Source: Bacteroidetes bacterium B1(2017) (GTDB lineage Bacteria; Bacteroidota; Bacteroidia; UKL13-3). From it: DNA of 64,000 nt. The notes beneath the pieces are model-generated. The model saw only the letters and a program-made list of their open reading frames with translations. It did not search any database and was not told where the DNA came from. Every line of letters begins with the position of its first letter. Position 1 is the stretch's first letter. Position numbers and translations under genes: made by a program. Positions 8,916 through 19,400 of the stretch are shown one piece after another. The DNA is taken from the NCBI GenBank assembly GCA_002256395.1, contig NKJG01000001.1, forward strand, positions 372,001 to 436,000. Direction: 5' to 3'.

Positions 8916-9845
8916 ATGATGCAAACAAACGATAAAATTTACGTTGCAGGCCACAGAGGCATGGTTGGTTCGGCAATTTACAGAAAACTTGTAAAGGAAG
9001 GATTTACCAATATTGTCGTAAAAACATCTGGTGAACTTAACCTCACCAATCAATTAGAAGTAGCCAATTTTTTTGAAACAGAAAAGCCAGAATATGTGTT
9101 TATGGCTGCTGCCAAAGTGGGTGGAATCTCTGCCAACAATACGTTTAGAGGCCAGTTTTTATATGAAAACTTGATGATTCAAAACAATGTAATTCATCAG
9201 AGTTATTTAAATGGAGTAAAGAAACTTCTTTTTTTAGGATCAAGTTGCATTTACCCAAAACTTGCCCCACAACCGCTAAAAGAAGAGAGTTTACTAACAG
9301 GTTTGTTAGAACCTACAAATGAACCCTACGCCATAGCGAAAATTAGTGGCATTAAAATGTGTGAAGCATATAGAGACCAATATGGCTGCAATTATGTTTC
9401 GGTTATGCCAACCAATTTATATGGGCCGAACGACAATTATCATCCAGAAAACTCACACGTACTTCCTGCCTTAATTAGAAAATTTCATGAGGCAAAGGTT
9501 AATCACTTGAACAGCGTTGAAATTTGGGGTACAGGGACTCCCTTAAGAGAATTTCTGTATGTGGATGACCTAGCCGAGGCTATCTTTTTGGTGATGCAAA
9601 AATATAATGAAAAGGGATTTTTGAATTTAGGAAGTGGGGTTGATTTAAGCATAAAAGACCTCGCTATTCAAATAAAGGAAATCGTAGGTTTTGAGGGGGA
9701 TTTAAATTTCAACGCCGATAAGCCCGATGGAACTCCTCGAAAACTGATGGATATTTCTAAAATAAGTGCCCTTGGATGGAAAGCACAAACCACTCTAAAA
9801 CAAGGAATTGACCTTGCGTATAAAGACTTCTTACGCCACTTGTAA
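8916..9845 (+). CDS. fcl: GDP-L-fucose synthase
   Basis: A 309-residue extended short-chain dehydrogenase that converts GDP-4-keto-6-deoxymannose to GDP-L-fucose with NADPH. The N-terminal nucleotide-binding motif is '[11 protein letters not shown]', the catalytic triad is Ser109/110, Tyr138 and Lys142 ('YAIAK'), and '[19 protein letters not shown]' is typical of WcaG/Fcl rather than of other epimerases. No GDP-mannose 4,6-dehydratase (gmd) is in the window. It supplies fucose for a surface polysaccharide, which fits the sugar transferase 2.8 kb downstream. Confidence 0.95.
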   Translation: MMQTNDKIYVAGHRGMVGSAIYRKLVKEGFTNIVVKTSGELNLTNQLEVANFFETEKPEYVFMAAAKVGGISANNTFRGQFLYENLMIQNNVIHQSYLNGVKKLLFLGSSCIYPKLAPQPLKEESLLTGLLEPTNEPYAIAKISGIKMCEAYRDQYGCNYVSVMPTNLYGPNDNYHPENSHVLPALIRKFHEAKVNHLNSVEIWGTGTPLREFLYVDDLAEAIFLVMQKYNEKGFLNLGSGVDLSIKDLAIQIKEIVGFEGDLNFNADKPDGTPRKLMDISKISALGWKAQTTLKQGIDLAYKDFLRHL

Positions 9846-9851
9846 AAATAA

Positions 9852-9888
9852 TTGTTGCAAAAAAAAATAACTTCCCATTTTGCAACAA
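9852..9888. repeat. Inverted repeat upstream of the sigma-54 regulator
   Basis: TTGTTGCAAAA (9852-9862) and TTTTGCAACAA (9878-9888) are perfect 11-bp arms with a 15-nt spacer. The right side is not followed by T residues, so it is a poor terminator for fcl on the plus strand. Its place 32-68 bases before the regulator gene at 9920 suggests an operator. Confidence 0.45.
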
Positions 9889-9919
9889 AAAACCCATATT
9901 TGTATACTGACCCCAAAAT

Positions 9920-11293
9920 ATGGCAAACGCTAAAAGCAGTTATAAAATTTTTGTTGTAGAGGACGATACTTGGTATAGGAATTTCCTATCCTATACGTTG
10001 CAACTTAACCCCGATTATGAGGTAATTTCCTTTGATAACGGCAAGGATTGTTTAAACAATTTACATCAGAAACCCGACCTAATTACGATAGATTATTCTC
10101 TACCAGGAATGAATGGTGCAGAATTAATAAAGCGTATAAAAGAAGTAGATGAACAAATTCAATTGATTGTTATTTCTGGCCAGGACGATGTAGGTACAGC
10201 AGTTGAATTACTAAAACTTGGTGTATTTGATTATTTAATTAAAAACGAAGATACGAAGCCTCGACTTCTCAATTCGGCTCAAAACGCTTTGTTTAATGTT
10301 TCGTTGAAAACGGAAATTATTGAGTTAAAAGAGGATTTAGGAAAGAAGTATGATTTTTCTAAAACCATTATTGGGAATAGCGATCAACTTAAAAAGACCT
10401 TTGCCTTAATTGAAAAAGCTGCTAATAGTAAAATTACAGTTTCCATTACAGGTGAAACAGGTACAGGTAAGGAACTTGTTGCAAAGGCAATTCATTATAA
10501 TAGCGACAGAAAGAAGTCTTCGTTTGTAGCAGTAAATGTTGCTGCCATACCGCGAGAATTAATAGAAAGTGAATTATTTGGCCACGAAAAAGGAGCTTTT
10601 ACAGGCGCAGATGCAAGACGTATTGGTAAGTTTGAGCAGGCTATAAAAGGAACTATATTCTTAGATGAAATTGGAGAATTAGATTTAAACCTTCAAGCAA
10701 AATTATTACGTGTTCTTCAAGAACGTGAAGTAACCAGAATTGGTAGTAATAATGCCTTGCCCATTGATGTTAGAATTATTGTTGCAACGCATAAAAATCT
10801 AGCACAAGAAGTCCAAGAAGGAAGATTTAGAGAAGATCTTTATTATCGTTTATTGGGTTTACCAATTCACCTTCCACCTTTGCGTGATAGAGGAAACGAT
10901 GTGGTTCATTTATCTAAATATTTTATAGATGATTATGTAAAAGAGAATAAGACAGGCAAAATTACTTTAAGCAATGAAGCACAAAGAAAATTGATGGACT
11001 ATTCTTTTCCTGGTAACATTAGAGAGTTAAAGGCAATTGTTGAATTGGCATGTGTGTTATGTGACAATCAAACAATAGAGGCGCAAGACATTACCTATAA
11101 CTCAGAAAAATCAATTAACAATATCTTATCTCAGGAAATGAGTTTTGATGATTATACCAATTTAATTATCAAGCTTTACCTAGACAAATACGATGATAAT
11201 GTTATCACAGTTGCAAAGAAATTAAATATAGGAAAGTCGACGATTTACAGAATTATGAAGACTGATTCCTTTCAAAAAATATACTCAAAATAA
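9920..11293 (+). CDS. Sigma-54-dependent response regulator (NtrC family)
   Basis: A 457-residue transcription activator in the usual three parts. The receiver domain (about 10-125) keeps the acidic pair Glu14/Asp15, phospho-acceptor Asp58 and Lys108. The AAA+ domain has Walker A 'GETGTGKE' near residue 178, the sigma-54 contact loop 'GAFTGA' near 225 and Walker B 'FLDEIGE'. The C-terminus is a Fis-type helix-turn-helix ('[16 protein letters not shown]'). It should activate RpoN promoters after phosphorylation; no partner kinase is in the window. It is followed after 23 bases by a CheY-like regulator and then a sugar transferase, so the targets may be polysaccharide genes. Confidence 0.95.
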   Translation: MANAKSSYKIFVVEDDTWYRNFLSYTLQLNPDYEVISFDNGKDCLNNLHQKPDLITIDYSLPGMNGAELIKRIKEVDEQIQLIVISGQDDVGTAVELLKLGVFDYLIKNEDTKPRLLNSAQNALFNVSLKTEIIELKEDLGKKYDFSKTIIGNSDQLKKTFALIEKAANSKITVSITGETGTGKELVAKAIHYNSDRKKSSFVAVNVAAIPRELIESELFGHEKGAFTGADARRIGKFEQAIKGTIFLDEIGELDLNLQAKLLRVLQEREVTRIGSNNALPIDVRIIVATHKNLAQEVQEGRFREDLYYRLLGLPIHLPPLRDRGNDVVHLSKYFIDDYVKENKTGKITLSNEAQRKLMDYSFPGNIRELKAIVELACVLCDNQTIEAQDITYNSEKSINNILSQEMSFDDYTNLIIKLYLDKYDDNVITVAKKLNIGKSTIYRIMKTDSFQKIYSK

Positions 11294-11316
11294 CATAGGC
11301 CCCCAACAAACTAATT

Positions 11317-11697
11317 ATGAAAAAAACTCTTTTGGCCCTCGATGATGAATTAAGTATTTTAAAAATTCTTGATTTTTATTTCAACAAAAACTACAATGTT
11401 GTTGCCAAACAAAATGGCAAAGAAGCCTTAGAATGGATGCAACAAGGTGTAATTCCCGATGTAATTATTGCGGATGTGAATATGCCAGAAATTAATGGTC
11501 TTGAATTCATTAGACAAATACGTTCTAGTGGTTTTTTTAAAGATGTTCCATTGATTATGTTATCGGGTAATGAAGGTTCTTCAGATAAAATTAAATGCTT
11601 AAAAGCAGGCGCTGATGATTACCTAATTAAGCCATTTAATCCAGAAGAATTAGAGGCTAGGATTGACAATATTTTCCGTAGACTAAAAAAAGTATAA
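11317..11697 (+). CDS. Single-domain response regulator (CheY-like)
   Basis: A 126-residue stand-alone receiver domain with all conserved residues: acidic pair Asp9/Asp10, phospho-acceptor Asp53 in 'IIADVNMPEING', Ser83 in 'MLSG' and Lys105 in 'YLIKPF'. It has no output domain and must act by binding a partner. The gene ends two bases before the start of the sugar transferase, whose own N-terminus is a degenerate receiver, so an interaction between the two products is a reasonable guess. Confidence 0.93.
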   Translation: MKKTLLALDDELSILKILDFYFNKNYNVVAKQNGKEALEWMQQGVIPDVIIADVNMPEINGLEFIRQIRSSGFFKDVPLIMLSGNEGSSDKIKCLKAGADDYLIKPFNPEELEARIDNIFRRLKKV

Positions 11698-11699
11698 CT

Positions 11700-12896
11700 A
11701 TGGAAAGTGCTTCTGGAAAAGATAGAGTGGCGTTTGTATCGGCAGACGCTGATTCAATAGTAGAGTTTTCACACTCTTTTAAGGAAGAATTTGAAGTCTT
11801 CCATTTCGATAATATTTTTCAGTTTATTCAATGGACCAATTTGAATGAACCAGTAAAGCTTATTGTAACCTATTCTGATTTATTAGGTGCAAATGGAATT
11901 ACACTGCGTAAGAACTGTAAGAATGTGCCTAAAACGGCAAATGTTCCCTTTGTACTTATTGTAGATAGAATTACAGATGCTAGCAGAAACATTGCGCTGC
12001 TAGAGCAGTTTTCAGATATTTTTGAAAGGCCTGTGAAGCATGATGAGTTTATGACTCGCGCAAAATATTTGATTGACAATCCTCCACGTTATCACAAATC
12101 AATAGTAAACAACCAGAGTATTTTCCCTAAATATTCTATTCCATTTGCTAAACGGATATTTGATGTTGTTTTTGCATCCTTAGCCCTATTATTTCTTCTT
12201 CCTTTCTTTTTAATCTTTGCACTAATCATTATGCTTGAGTCGAAAGGACCCGTATTTTATGCTGCAAAAAGAGTTGGTTCGGGATACACCTTATTTGATT
12301 TCTATAAATTCCGTTCTATGCGCCAAGGTGCTGATGCCATGTTAAAAAACTTAAAGCATTTGAACCAATATGGAGCAACTGGAGCACCTGAAACATTAGA
12401 TGATTTTAAGACATTTGTTTGCGAAGAGTGCAGAATATCTAACTCACCATGTAAATCAAAATTATATATGGATGGAGATATGATTTGTGAAAAGGTTTTT
12501 GCCGATTACAAACGTATCAAGGATGGTTCTAAATTCATTAAAATTGAAAACGACCCACGTATTACCCGCTTTGGTAAAATAATGCGTAATACCAGTATAG
12601 ATGAATTACCTCAGCTATTTAATGTATTAAAAGGCGATATGAGTATTGTTGGTAACAGACCTTTACCTTTATATGAGGCCGAAAAACTTACTACCGACCA
12701 ATTTGCCTTGCGCTTTATGGCTCCTGCCGGTATAACTGGTTTATGGCAAGTTACTAAAAGAGGAAAAGGCGGACCTATGAGTGAAGAAGAGCGCATGGAA
12801 TTAGATAATGAATATGCCAAAAATTACTCTTTCTGGAATGATATCGGTATTATCTTAAAAACCATTCCTGCTTTGTTTCAAAAAGAAAACGTTTAA
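11700..12896 (+). CDS. Sugar transferase fused to an N-terminal pseudo-receiver domain
   Basis: A 398-residue initiating glycosyl-1-phosphate transferase (WcaJ/WbaP/PglC type) that would load the first sugar onto undecaprenyl phosphate. Residues 1-125 resemble a receiver domain, but the phospho-acceptor position in 'VTYSDLLGANG' is not an Asp and the Lys-Pro pair is Arg110-Pro111, so it should not be phosphorylated. A membrane helix lies at about 153-180, followed by 'YKFRSMRQGAD', 'ENDPRITRFG', 'SIDELPQL' and 'KGDMSIVGNRP', the catalytic signatures. Between them is an extra stretch of about 55 residues with Cys241, Cys244, Cys251 and Cys263, suited to bind a metal. It is the third gene of the regulatory unit. 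Confidence 0.9.
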   Translation: MESASGKDRVAFVSADADSIVEFSHSFKEEFEVFHFDNIFQFIQWTNLNEPVKLIVTYSDLLGANGITLRKNCKNVPKTANVPFVLIVDRITDASRNIALLEQFSDIFERPVKHDEFMTRAKYLIDNPPRYHKSIVNNQSIFPKYSIPFAKRIFDVVFASLALLFLLPFFLIFALIIMLESKGPVFYAAKRVGSGYTLFDFYKFRSMRQGADAMLKNLKHLNQYGATGAPETLDDFKTFVCEECRISNSPCKSKLYMDGDMICEKVFADYKRIKDGSKFIKIENDPRITRFGKIMRNTSIDELPQLFNVLKGDMSIVGNRPLPLYEAEKLTTDQFALRFMAPAGITGLWQVTKRGKGGPMSEEERMELDNEYAKNYSFWNDIGIILKTIPALFQKENV

Positions 12897-12915
12897 CACC
12901 TAAACTAAATAATAT

Positions 12916-13392
12916 ATGAAAAAACTATTCCTGCTAGCTTCAGGATTATCTATCCTTTTTGCTTGTGGCGACCCAGCTCCTGCCACACAGAGTGCCACAA
13001 CACCAGCTGTGGTTGAACAAGCTCCTACCATGGAGCAAACGAAAGCAAAAATCATTGCCAACCTAGAAGGAAAATGGCAAATTAAAATGGACGTTCAACA
13101 AAATGATTGCGATGTGAATGGAGAAAAACCTTCTACTGCGGAAGTTTGGACCATTGAATCAAAAGACCTTGAACTATTTGTTCATATTGATGATGCTGGT
13201 GAATTAGTAAAAGAATTCAAAGGTATTATCCAAGACAACAAACTTATTTTGGAAGGGGATAAGCAAGATGTAATTGGTGTATATGAAATGAATCTAGACC
13301 AATTAGAAAGCGCTAAAACAATGCTTGGTAAAAAATCTATTGTGTATCCAGGTCCATGTTCGATGGAATATAAAATTACTGCTACTAGGTAG
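12916..13392 (+). CDS. Lipoprotein of unknown function
   Basis: A 158-residue lipoprotein with lipobox 'LFAC' (Cys17), a Pro/Ala/Thr-rich tether and a compact C-terminal domain of about 110 residues with 'LEGKWQIK' and two further Cys residues that could pair. The domain looks like a small lipocalin-type barrel of the kind often annotated as 'lipocalin-like' in Bacteroidota, but the match is weak. It follows the sugar transferase after 19 bases and ends at a strong terminator, so it is the last gene of that unit. Confidence 0.75.
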   Translation: MKKLFLLASGLSILFACGDPAPATQSATTPAVVEQAPTMEQTKAKIIANLEGKWQIKMDVQQNDCDVNGEKPSTAEVWTIESKDLELFVHIDDAGELVKEFKGIIQDNKLILEGDKQDVIGVYEMNLDQLESAKTMLGKKSIVYPGPCSMEYKITATR

Positions 13393-13412
13393 TACTTTTT
13401 AAAACTAAGTTC

Positions 13413-13456
13413 AAAAAAAAAGGAAGCTAATCGAATGATTAGCTTCCTTTTTTTTT
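13413..13456. terminator. Bidirectional terminator
   Basis: GGAAGCTAATC (13422-13432) and GATTAGCTTCC (13437-13447) form an 11-bp stem with a 4-nt loop, with an A run on the left and a T run on the right. It serves both the lipoprotein gene (plus) and the giant T9SS gene (minus). Confidence 0.9.
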
Positions 13457-13471
13457 GATTGTATAAGATCC

Positions 13472-16400
13472 TTATTCTTTAACCACCTTACGGGTATAAA
13501 CATCGGCACCTTGAGTGGCTTTTATAACATACACTCCTGTGCTTAATTTAGCTAAAGCAGATACCACTATGGTAGGATTACTTGCATTTATTTGCTGCTC
13601 TCCTTTATAAACAAGTTTACCATATAAATCTACTATTTCTACTGTAACATTTCCTTCTGTTAGGTTACTAAATGCTACTGTTACTTGCTCTTTAAATGGA
13701 TTAGGATATACTTGAACTTCACCAATTGCATCTTCACTAAAATCAAGCATGCGCACAGGCGAATATTCAAATTTACCATCTTGATCAATCATTTTTAAGC
13801 GGTAGTAAACATGCTTATCAGCAAATAAACCAGCAACACCTAAATCATCAAATGAATACGAGTTGGTTCGAACCGAATTACCAGCAGCTTTTACTGCACC
13901 AACCTTTTCAAACGCACCACCTGTTGCAGCTCTTTCAATTTCAAATCTACTGCTATTCAATTCACTTGCAGTTTGCCATAGTAACAAGGCATTTGAATTG
14001 TCTTTTATAGCTTCAAAGCGACTTAACTTAACAGGCAATGGAGATAAATCTGTAGTTCCTGTAAAGTCTGAGAAATCGGTTAAACCGCTTACACCAAAAT
14101 TATAGTTCACACTATCTACTGTTGTTAAAGTAGAACCATAATGAACCCAAGTTCCATTCACACCAGTTTGCTTTTTGGCTAATTTAATATCCGACATGGA
14201 AGGAACAGTTCCTAGCATATTTGGATCAAACGTAAAGTTAGCATCATAACTATAAAATGAACCACCTGTTGCAGAAATTCTCCAGAACACATCCATATAA
14301 TGAGCACCTGTATTGTTTCCATTATTTGTAGGATCATTAATTAACGCACCTGTATGATAGGTTGCACTAATAGCACTAGGTAAGGTACCTGCAAAGCCCC
14401 AAGTTACTTTTCCAACTGTATCACCAAACGATAAAACATACTGGCTTGTACCGCCTGTAATTGAGCCCGTAATTGTTGCAGCAGGAGGTAAAGTTGTTGG
14501 AGTAAATTCAATGGCACCAATATCTGGAGCACCTGTAGCTACGGCAATACTTCTAGTAGCTCCAGTAACATCTTTACTTACGTAAGAAGTTTGTTGTGCT
14601 CTACCATTAGCTGCCCAGCAGGTATTGCTACTTACTAGTGGCTTTAAATCTGTAGTTGAAGTAAAACTTAAAGGAGCCAATAATGAACGTTTATCACTTC
14701 CGGCATAAAGGGCATTTCTAAATGTAGTATTCATTGTGCTTGGAGCATAATTGGTTCCATTTAAGTATGCAAAGTTTGCAGTAGTAGTGTAGTATAAATT
14801 ATTATTAGAATTATTGGTTCCAGAAATGGCGTTAGCATTGGCATAATATAAAGGATACCCATTTGCAGAGTGAAGGATATTATTATATAAACCAATATTA
14901 TTACTAGCTACAATTTGTGGTGTAGTTACGCTAATGGTATTACCAGAATGGTAGAACGCGTAGTTGGTTGAGCTACTTGCACAACGAATGGTATTATTCA
15001 TTATTTGAGTGCTCGATGAGCTAATTAGGTAGATACCATATTGGGTGGAAGTACTGTTTAAGTTTACTACATTATTATACACCTTAGCTAAACCAGGTTC
15101 TCCATAATAGTTAAGATTTGCAATATATAAACCAAAGGTTCCAGAAGGACTTTGAATGGTATTATTAGCAATTTCCACCTCCCCAGAGGCGCCACTTAAT
15201 AAAATATTATAATATCCATAAGAAGGATTTCCATCGATATAGTTATTTCTAATTTTGGCGTCTTTTCTGCTTAGCAAATAAACTCCAGCCCAATAAGGTT
15301 GGAAAACAATATTTGAATCTATTTGCAATCCTGGGCTAAACAAACTAATTACGTTTTGACCACCTAGATAAACACCATAAGAACCATATTTAATTGTATT
15401 TCCAACAAAGAATAGGTTGGTAGCATTATCGCCACTTGGACCATAAATAATGGCATATTGATCAGCTGTACTTGTTGTATTAATACCTTCTAGAATACAA
15501 TATTTAACACCCGAATTATTGGTATTTGTATTGTTACTCGTAAACTTATTAATAGAAACAACTCTACCATAGGTTGCATTTGTATTGCGAATAGTCATCT
15601 TCTCAATACTAACATAATTAGCACCTCTCAATCTAACTGTATAATTATCTATTGAGGTAGCAGTGGCAGAAGTTAAAACTACATCTGCAGAATTTCTAGT
15701 TGACGATTGGAACAATACTTTAGCAGTATCACTTGCCCCAACAATAGTTGTTATATCCACTTGAGTAGTATAGGTTCCTGGAGCAACATTAAAGGTAACA
15801 TTTCCGGTAACCCCACCACAATTTAACCTATTAATAGCTGCAGCAAAACTTACAAAATTAGAAGTACCTGTACCTGCAGGATTTATGGTATACACTCCAT
15901 TTAAAGCAGAACAGAAACTTATACTTGTGGTGTCATTTAAATTTTGAACATCAGCCACTAAATTTGGTGTAGAGGTGTATGCCTTCATTGTAACGGCTCC
16001 TCCCAAATAATCGTAGCGTTGGTCTGAACCTAAAGGTCCACTCGTTGAATCAAAGGTAACCGTATCTATAGCGCCTGGTACCAATGAACCAGAATAAGAC
16101 CTACTTACAGGCGTTGTTCCTACAGTATAATTAACATTTACACTCATTAAGGTATTTAATCCAAAGTTCTTAATAACTACTTTTACATTATTTTTTCCAA
16201 CTGAAACAGGTGTTGTAGGCTGAAGAATTGAAATAACACCTGCATCATCTCCAGGTCTAGCAAATTCATACACACCCGCATCAGGAGCATTTGTACTTCT
16301 GGCTGTTCCATCAATATCATCAGTAACAGTAGGCAATACAAATCCCATACTATCTAATTGAGGAGTAATAGACCTTAGGTTGGTTGAGCTAAAGAAACTA

Positions 16401-19400
16401 GGCTGAACCCAAACACTATTTGTATCAATACCAGATATGAAAACACCCATTGCTGTTCTATAACTTAATAGAGCAGGGTAAATGGTATTCACAATTCTAA
16501 ATGGATAAGATGATGGAGAATAATAAACATTGTTATTAATGAACATTGAACTTAAAGAAAGCGATGCTGTATTGGTACACCATAATGCCATTGCCCCATT
16601 TGGAGCGCTAAACACATTGTTTACCAAACGAAGTGAATTAGCTGTACCGGGAGCAGCATAGTTAAAATAAATTGCACAACTTACATAAGAAGCATCACCA
16701 GAAGTATTGTTTACTGCATTATGAGCTATATCTGTATACACATTACCTGCATCATAAATACCATACGAAGTATTGGTAGCCGAACCTAATTGAATCATAT
16801 TGTTGGCAATAATATTTCTATTAGTTGAGGTACCATTGTTTTGGAACAAATACATACCATACCCACCTAGCTGACCATAAATTTGGTTCTTAGTAATAGT
16901 AACACCTCCATCACACATGTAGATATACATTGAAATTGGAGAGATGTTAGTTTGATTTCCAGCGTTTATGATTTTGTTTTTATGGAGTACCAATTTGTTT
17001 TGGTAATAAGCCATTATTGGGTAATAATAAGTTTGGATAATTTCTGAATTGCGAATAGCATTATCCGTTGCCTTTGGAGTAGTATTATTATATAAATAAG
17101 CACCATAATAACCACCAATTAAACGGCAACTATCTATTGTTATAAAGCTACCATTATTACCTGCCGTTCCAGCATTAATTAAACTGTTGGTAGATACCAC
17201 AGGAATAAATGTTGATAAAGCAGATGTAAGAATTGCTGTTTTAATTGAACATCTAATAATTCTATTACTATCAGCAGCATTGGTAAATAACACACCAAAT
17301 CCTCCCCCACTGATGGCACTTGCCTCTATGCTCATATTACGTAGGGTAATATTTTTAGCACCGTTAAAAATAACCGTGGCTCTTTGCACGCTACCATCAT
17401 GTATAATTCTTGTAGTGGCAGAATCGGCGCCATTAATAACAATGTTATTTACAGCCGAAGCTCCCGGTATATTTCCATTAAAAGTTAATTGACCATTATA
17501 AATTCCAGGTGCTACATTAACAGTTATAGGACCAGCAACTCCACAAGTTTGAACGGTAGAAACAAAAGCAGCAATACTTACAAAATTAGTATCTGTTGCT
17601 GGCAAGCTTGGGTTAACGGTGTAGGTTCCTGCAAGAGGAGTACAAACGGTAACACTAACCGTATCATTTAATGGGAAACTATCTGCCACCGAATTTGGAT
17701 TAGTTGTCCAAGCCTTAATCTTATAAAAACCAGGATTGGTAAACGTATATGTTCCGGCGGTAAAGGAAGAACTATCACCATTTAACAAATAGCCATACCA
17801 AGTATTTGGTGTTTGTAAGGTTCCGTTTACCTGCCAATTTACATCGGCACTAGTAAGTGCAGCAGCACCAAAACTCTTTACAATTACATTTACATTTTGA
17901 GTACCCAATGCCAAAGGACTTAGTGGAGCGGAGATTCTTGAAAGACCTGCGTCGGCCAAAGGAACACTAAATTCATAGGCACCTGGATCGGGAGTTAGTC
18001 CTCTAGAAACATTCATCACATCTCTTGGCACATCACTTGTTGAAATACCGATATTATTTACTGAATCTGTTCCTGGTTGGTAAAACTCTGGCCCAATTGC
18101 CAATCTAAATTGTGGATCGGCCGAAACACTATTTTGATCATATGCATTGGTGTTAACAGTTTTCCAAGTAGCTAAATTGGCAAAATTGGCAGCATAGTAT
18201 CCAACAAAATTATTGGTTCCTGCTTGTTTTAAATGCACCACATTATTATTAATAACATAACCTGCACCAGTGGTTGCTAAATAATAAATATACTTAGAAC
18301 CAGAACCACCTCTATTTAAAAAGAAAATATTGTTTCGGATTGTAGTGGTGGTTGGTGTACCTGAATTATAATATAAATAGGTGGTTGATGTACTTGTACT
18401 TGCAGCATGATCTACCACAAAAGTATTATTGTAAATTCTTAGGTTAGAAGCACTCACTTGATAAAATGCATTCAATTGTCCAGCAAATTTTATATCATAC
18501 ATTTGGTTATTTCGTATAATAATTGGTCTGGTTGCTGGAACATTTGTTGCTACCATATAATATCCATAAAATGTACCTGTACTAGTTTGTACTGAATTAA
18601 ATGGTTGTTTGATAATATTATTTTCGATGGTATCCTGAGCCAAACCATTTACAGCATAAAAACCATAAAATGTACTAGGAGAAGCTTTTGTTGGACGACT
18701 TAAGGTATTTCCAGAAATCATGGACCCTGCAGTGTACATCATATAAAAGCCATAAACTGTAAAATCGCGCAATACATTATTTCTAATAACATTAAATGTA
18801 TTGGCGGCATTACTGCTTGTAGTAGGGCAATAACTAATTCCATAATATGGTCCACCAGTACTGTTACCAGTTATAGTGTTGTTTTCAATTAAATTATAAC
18901 TTCCATTAGCACCAGTGGTTGTAGGACTTCCCAAAGAACCTGTAATGGCAATACCTGCAGATAAAGATGAACCTGTAACAGAACTAATATCAATAAAACA
19001 ATTTTGAATCTTATTATAATTGGCTTGAGCCGTTAAATTAATACCTACACCATAAGAAGCATTAAGACTTCTAATTTTTAAATTATTAATGGTAAAGTAG
19101 TTTGTACCAATCAAATTCACAATACCAATATTTCCTGCATCGGTATTATTAAATTGTAGGAACTCACCATTACCATTAATGGTAACAGTGTTTGTTGCGC
19201 TAGAGCCCGGAGTGGCAGTAAATTGAGCTTGCTCAGTATAAGGGCCGCTACCTGCCAAAACATTGGCCACAACAGGGCCACCCAAACCACCAATTCTTAA
19301 TATATCAGAAAAGGCGGTAAAGCTTGTGAAAACACCTGGGCCAGATCCAGCAGAATTAATGGTAACAGTTCCAGAAACGGCTGCAGCTGTTAACGCACCT

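Noticed and set aside
17187..17671. Plus-strand open frames inside the giant T9SS gene
   Set aside because: They lie opposite a continuous, clearly real protein, have low-complexity composition and no own start signals.
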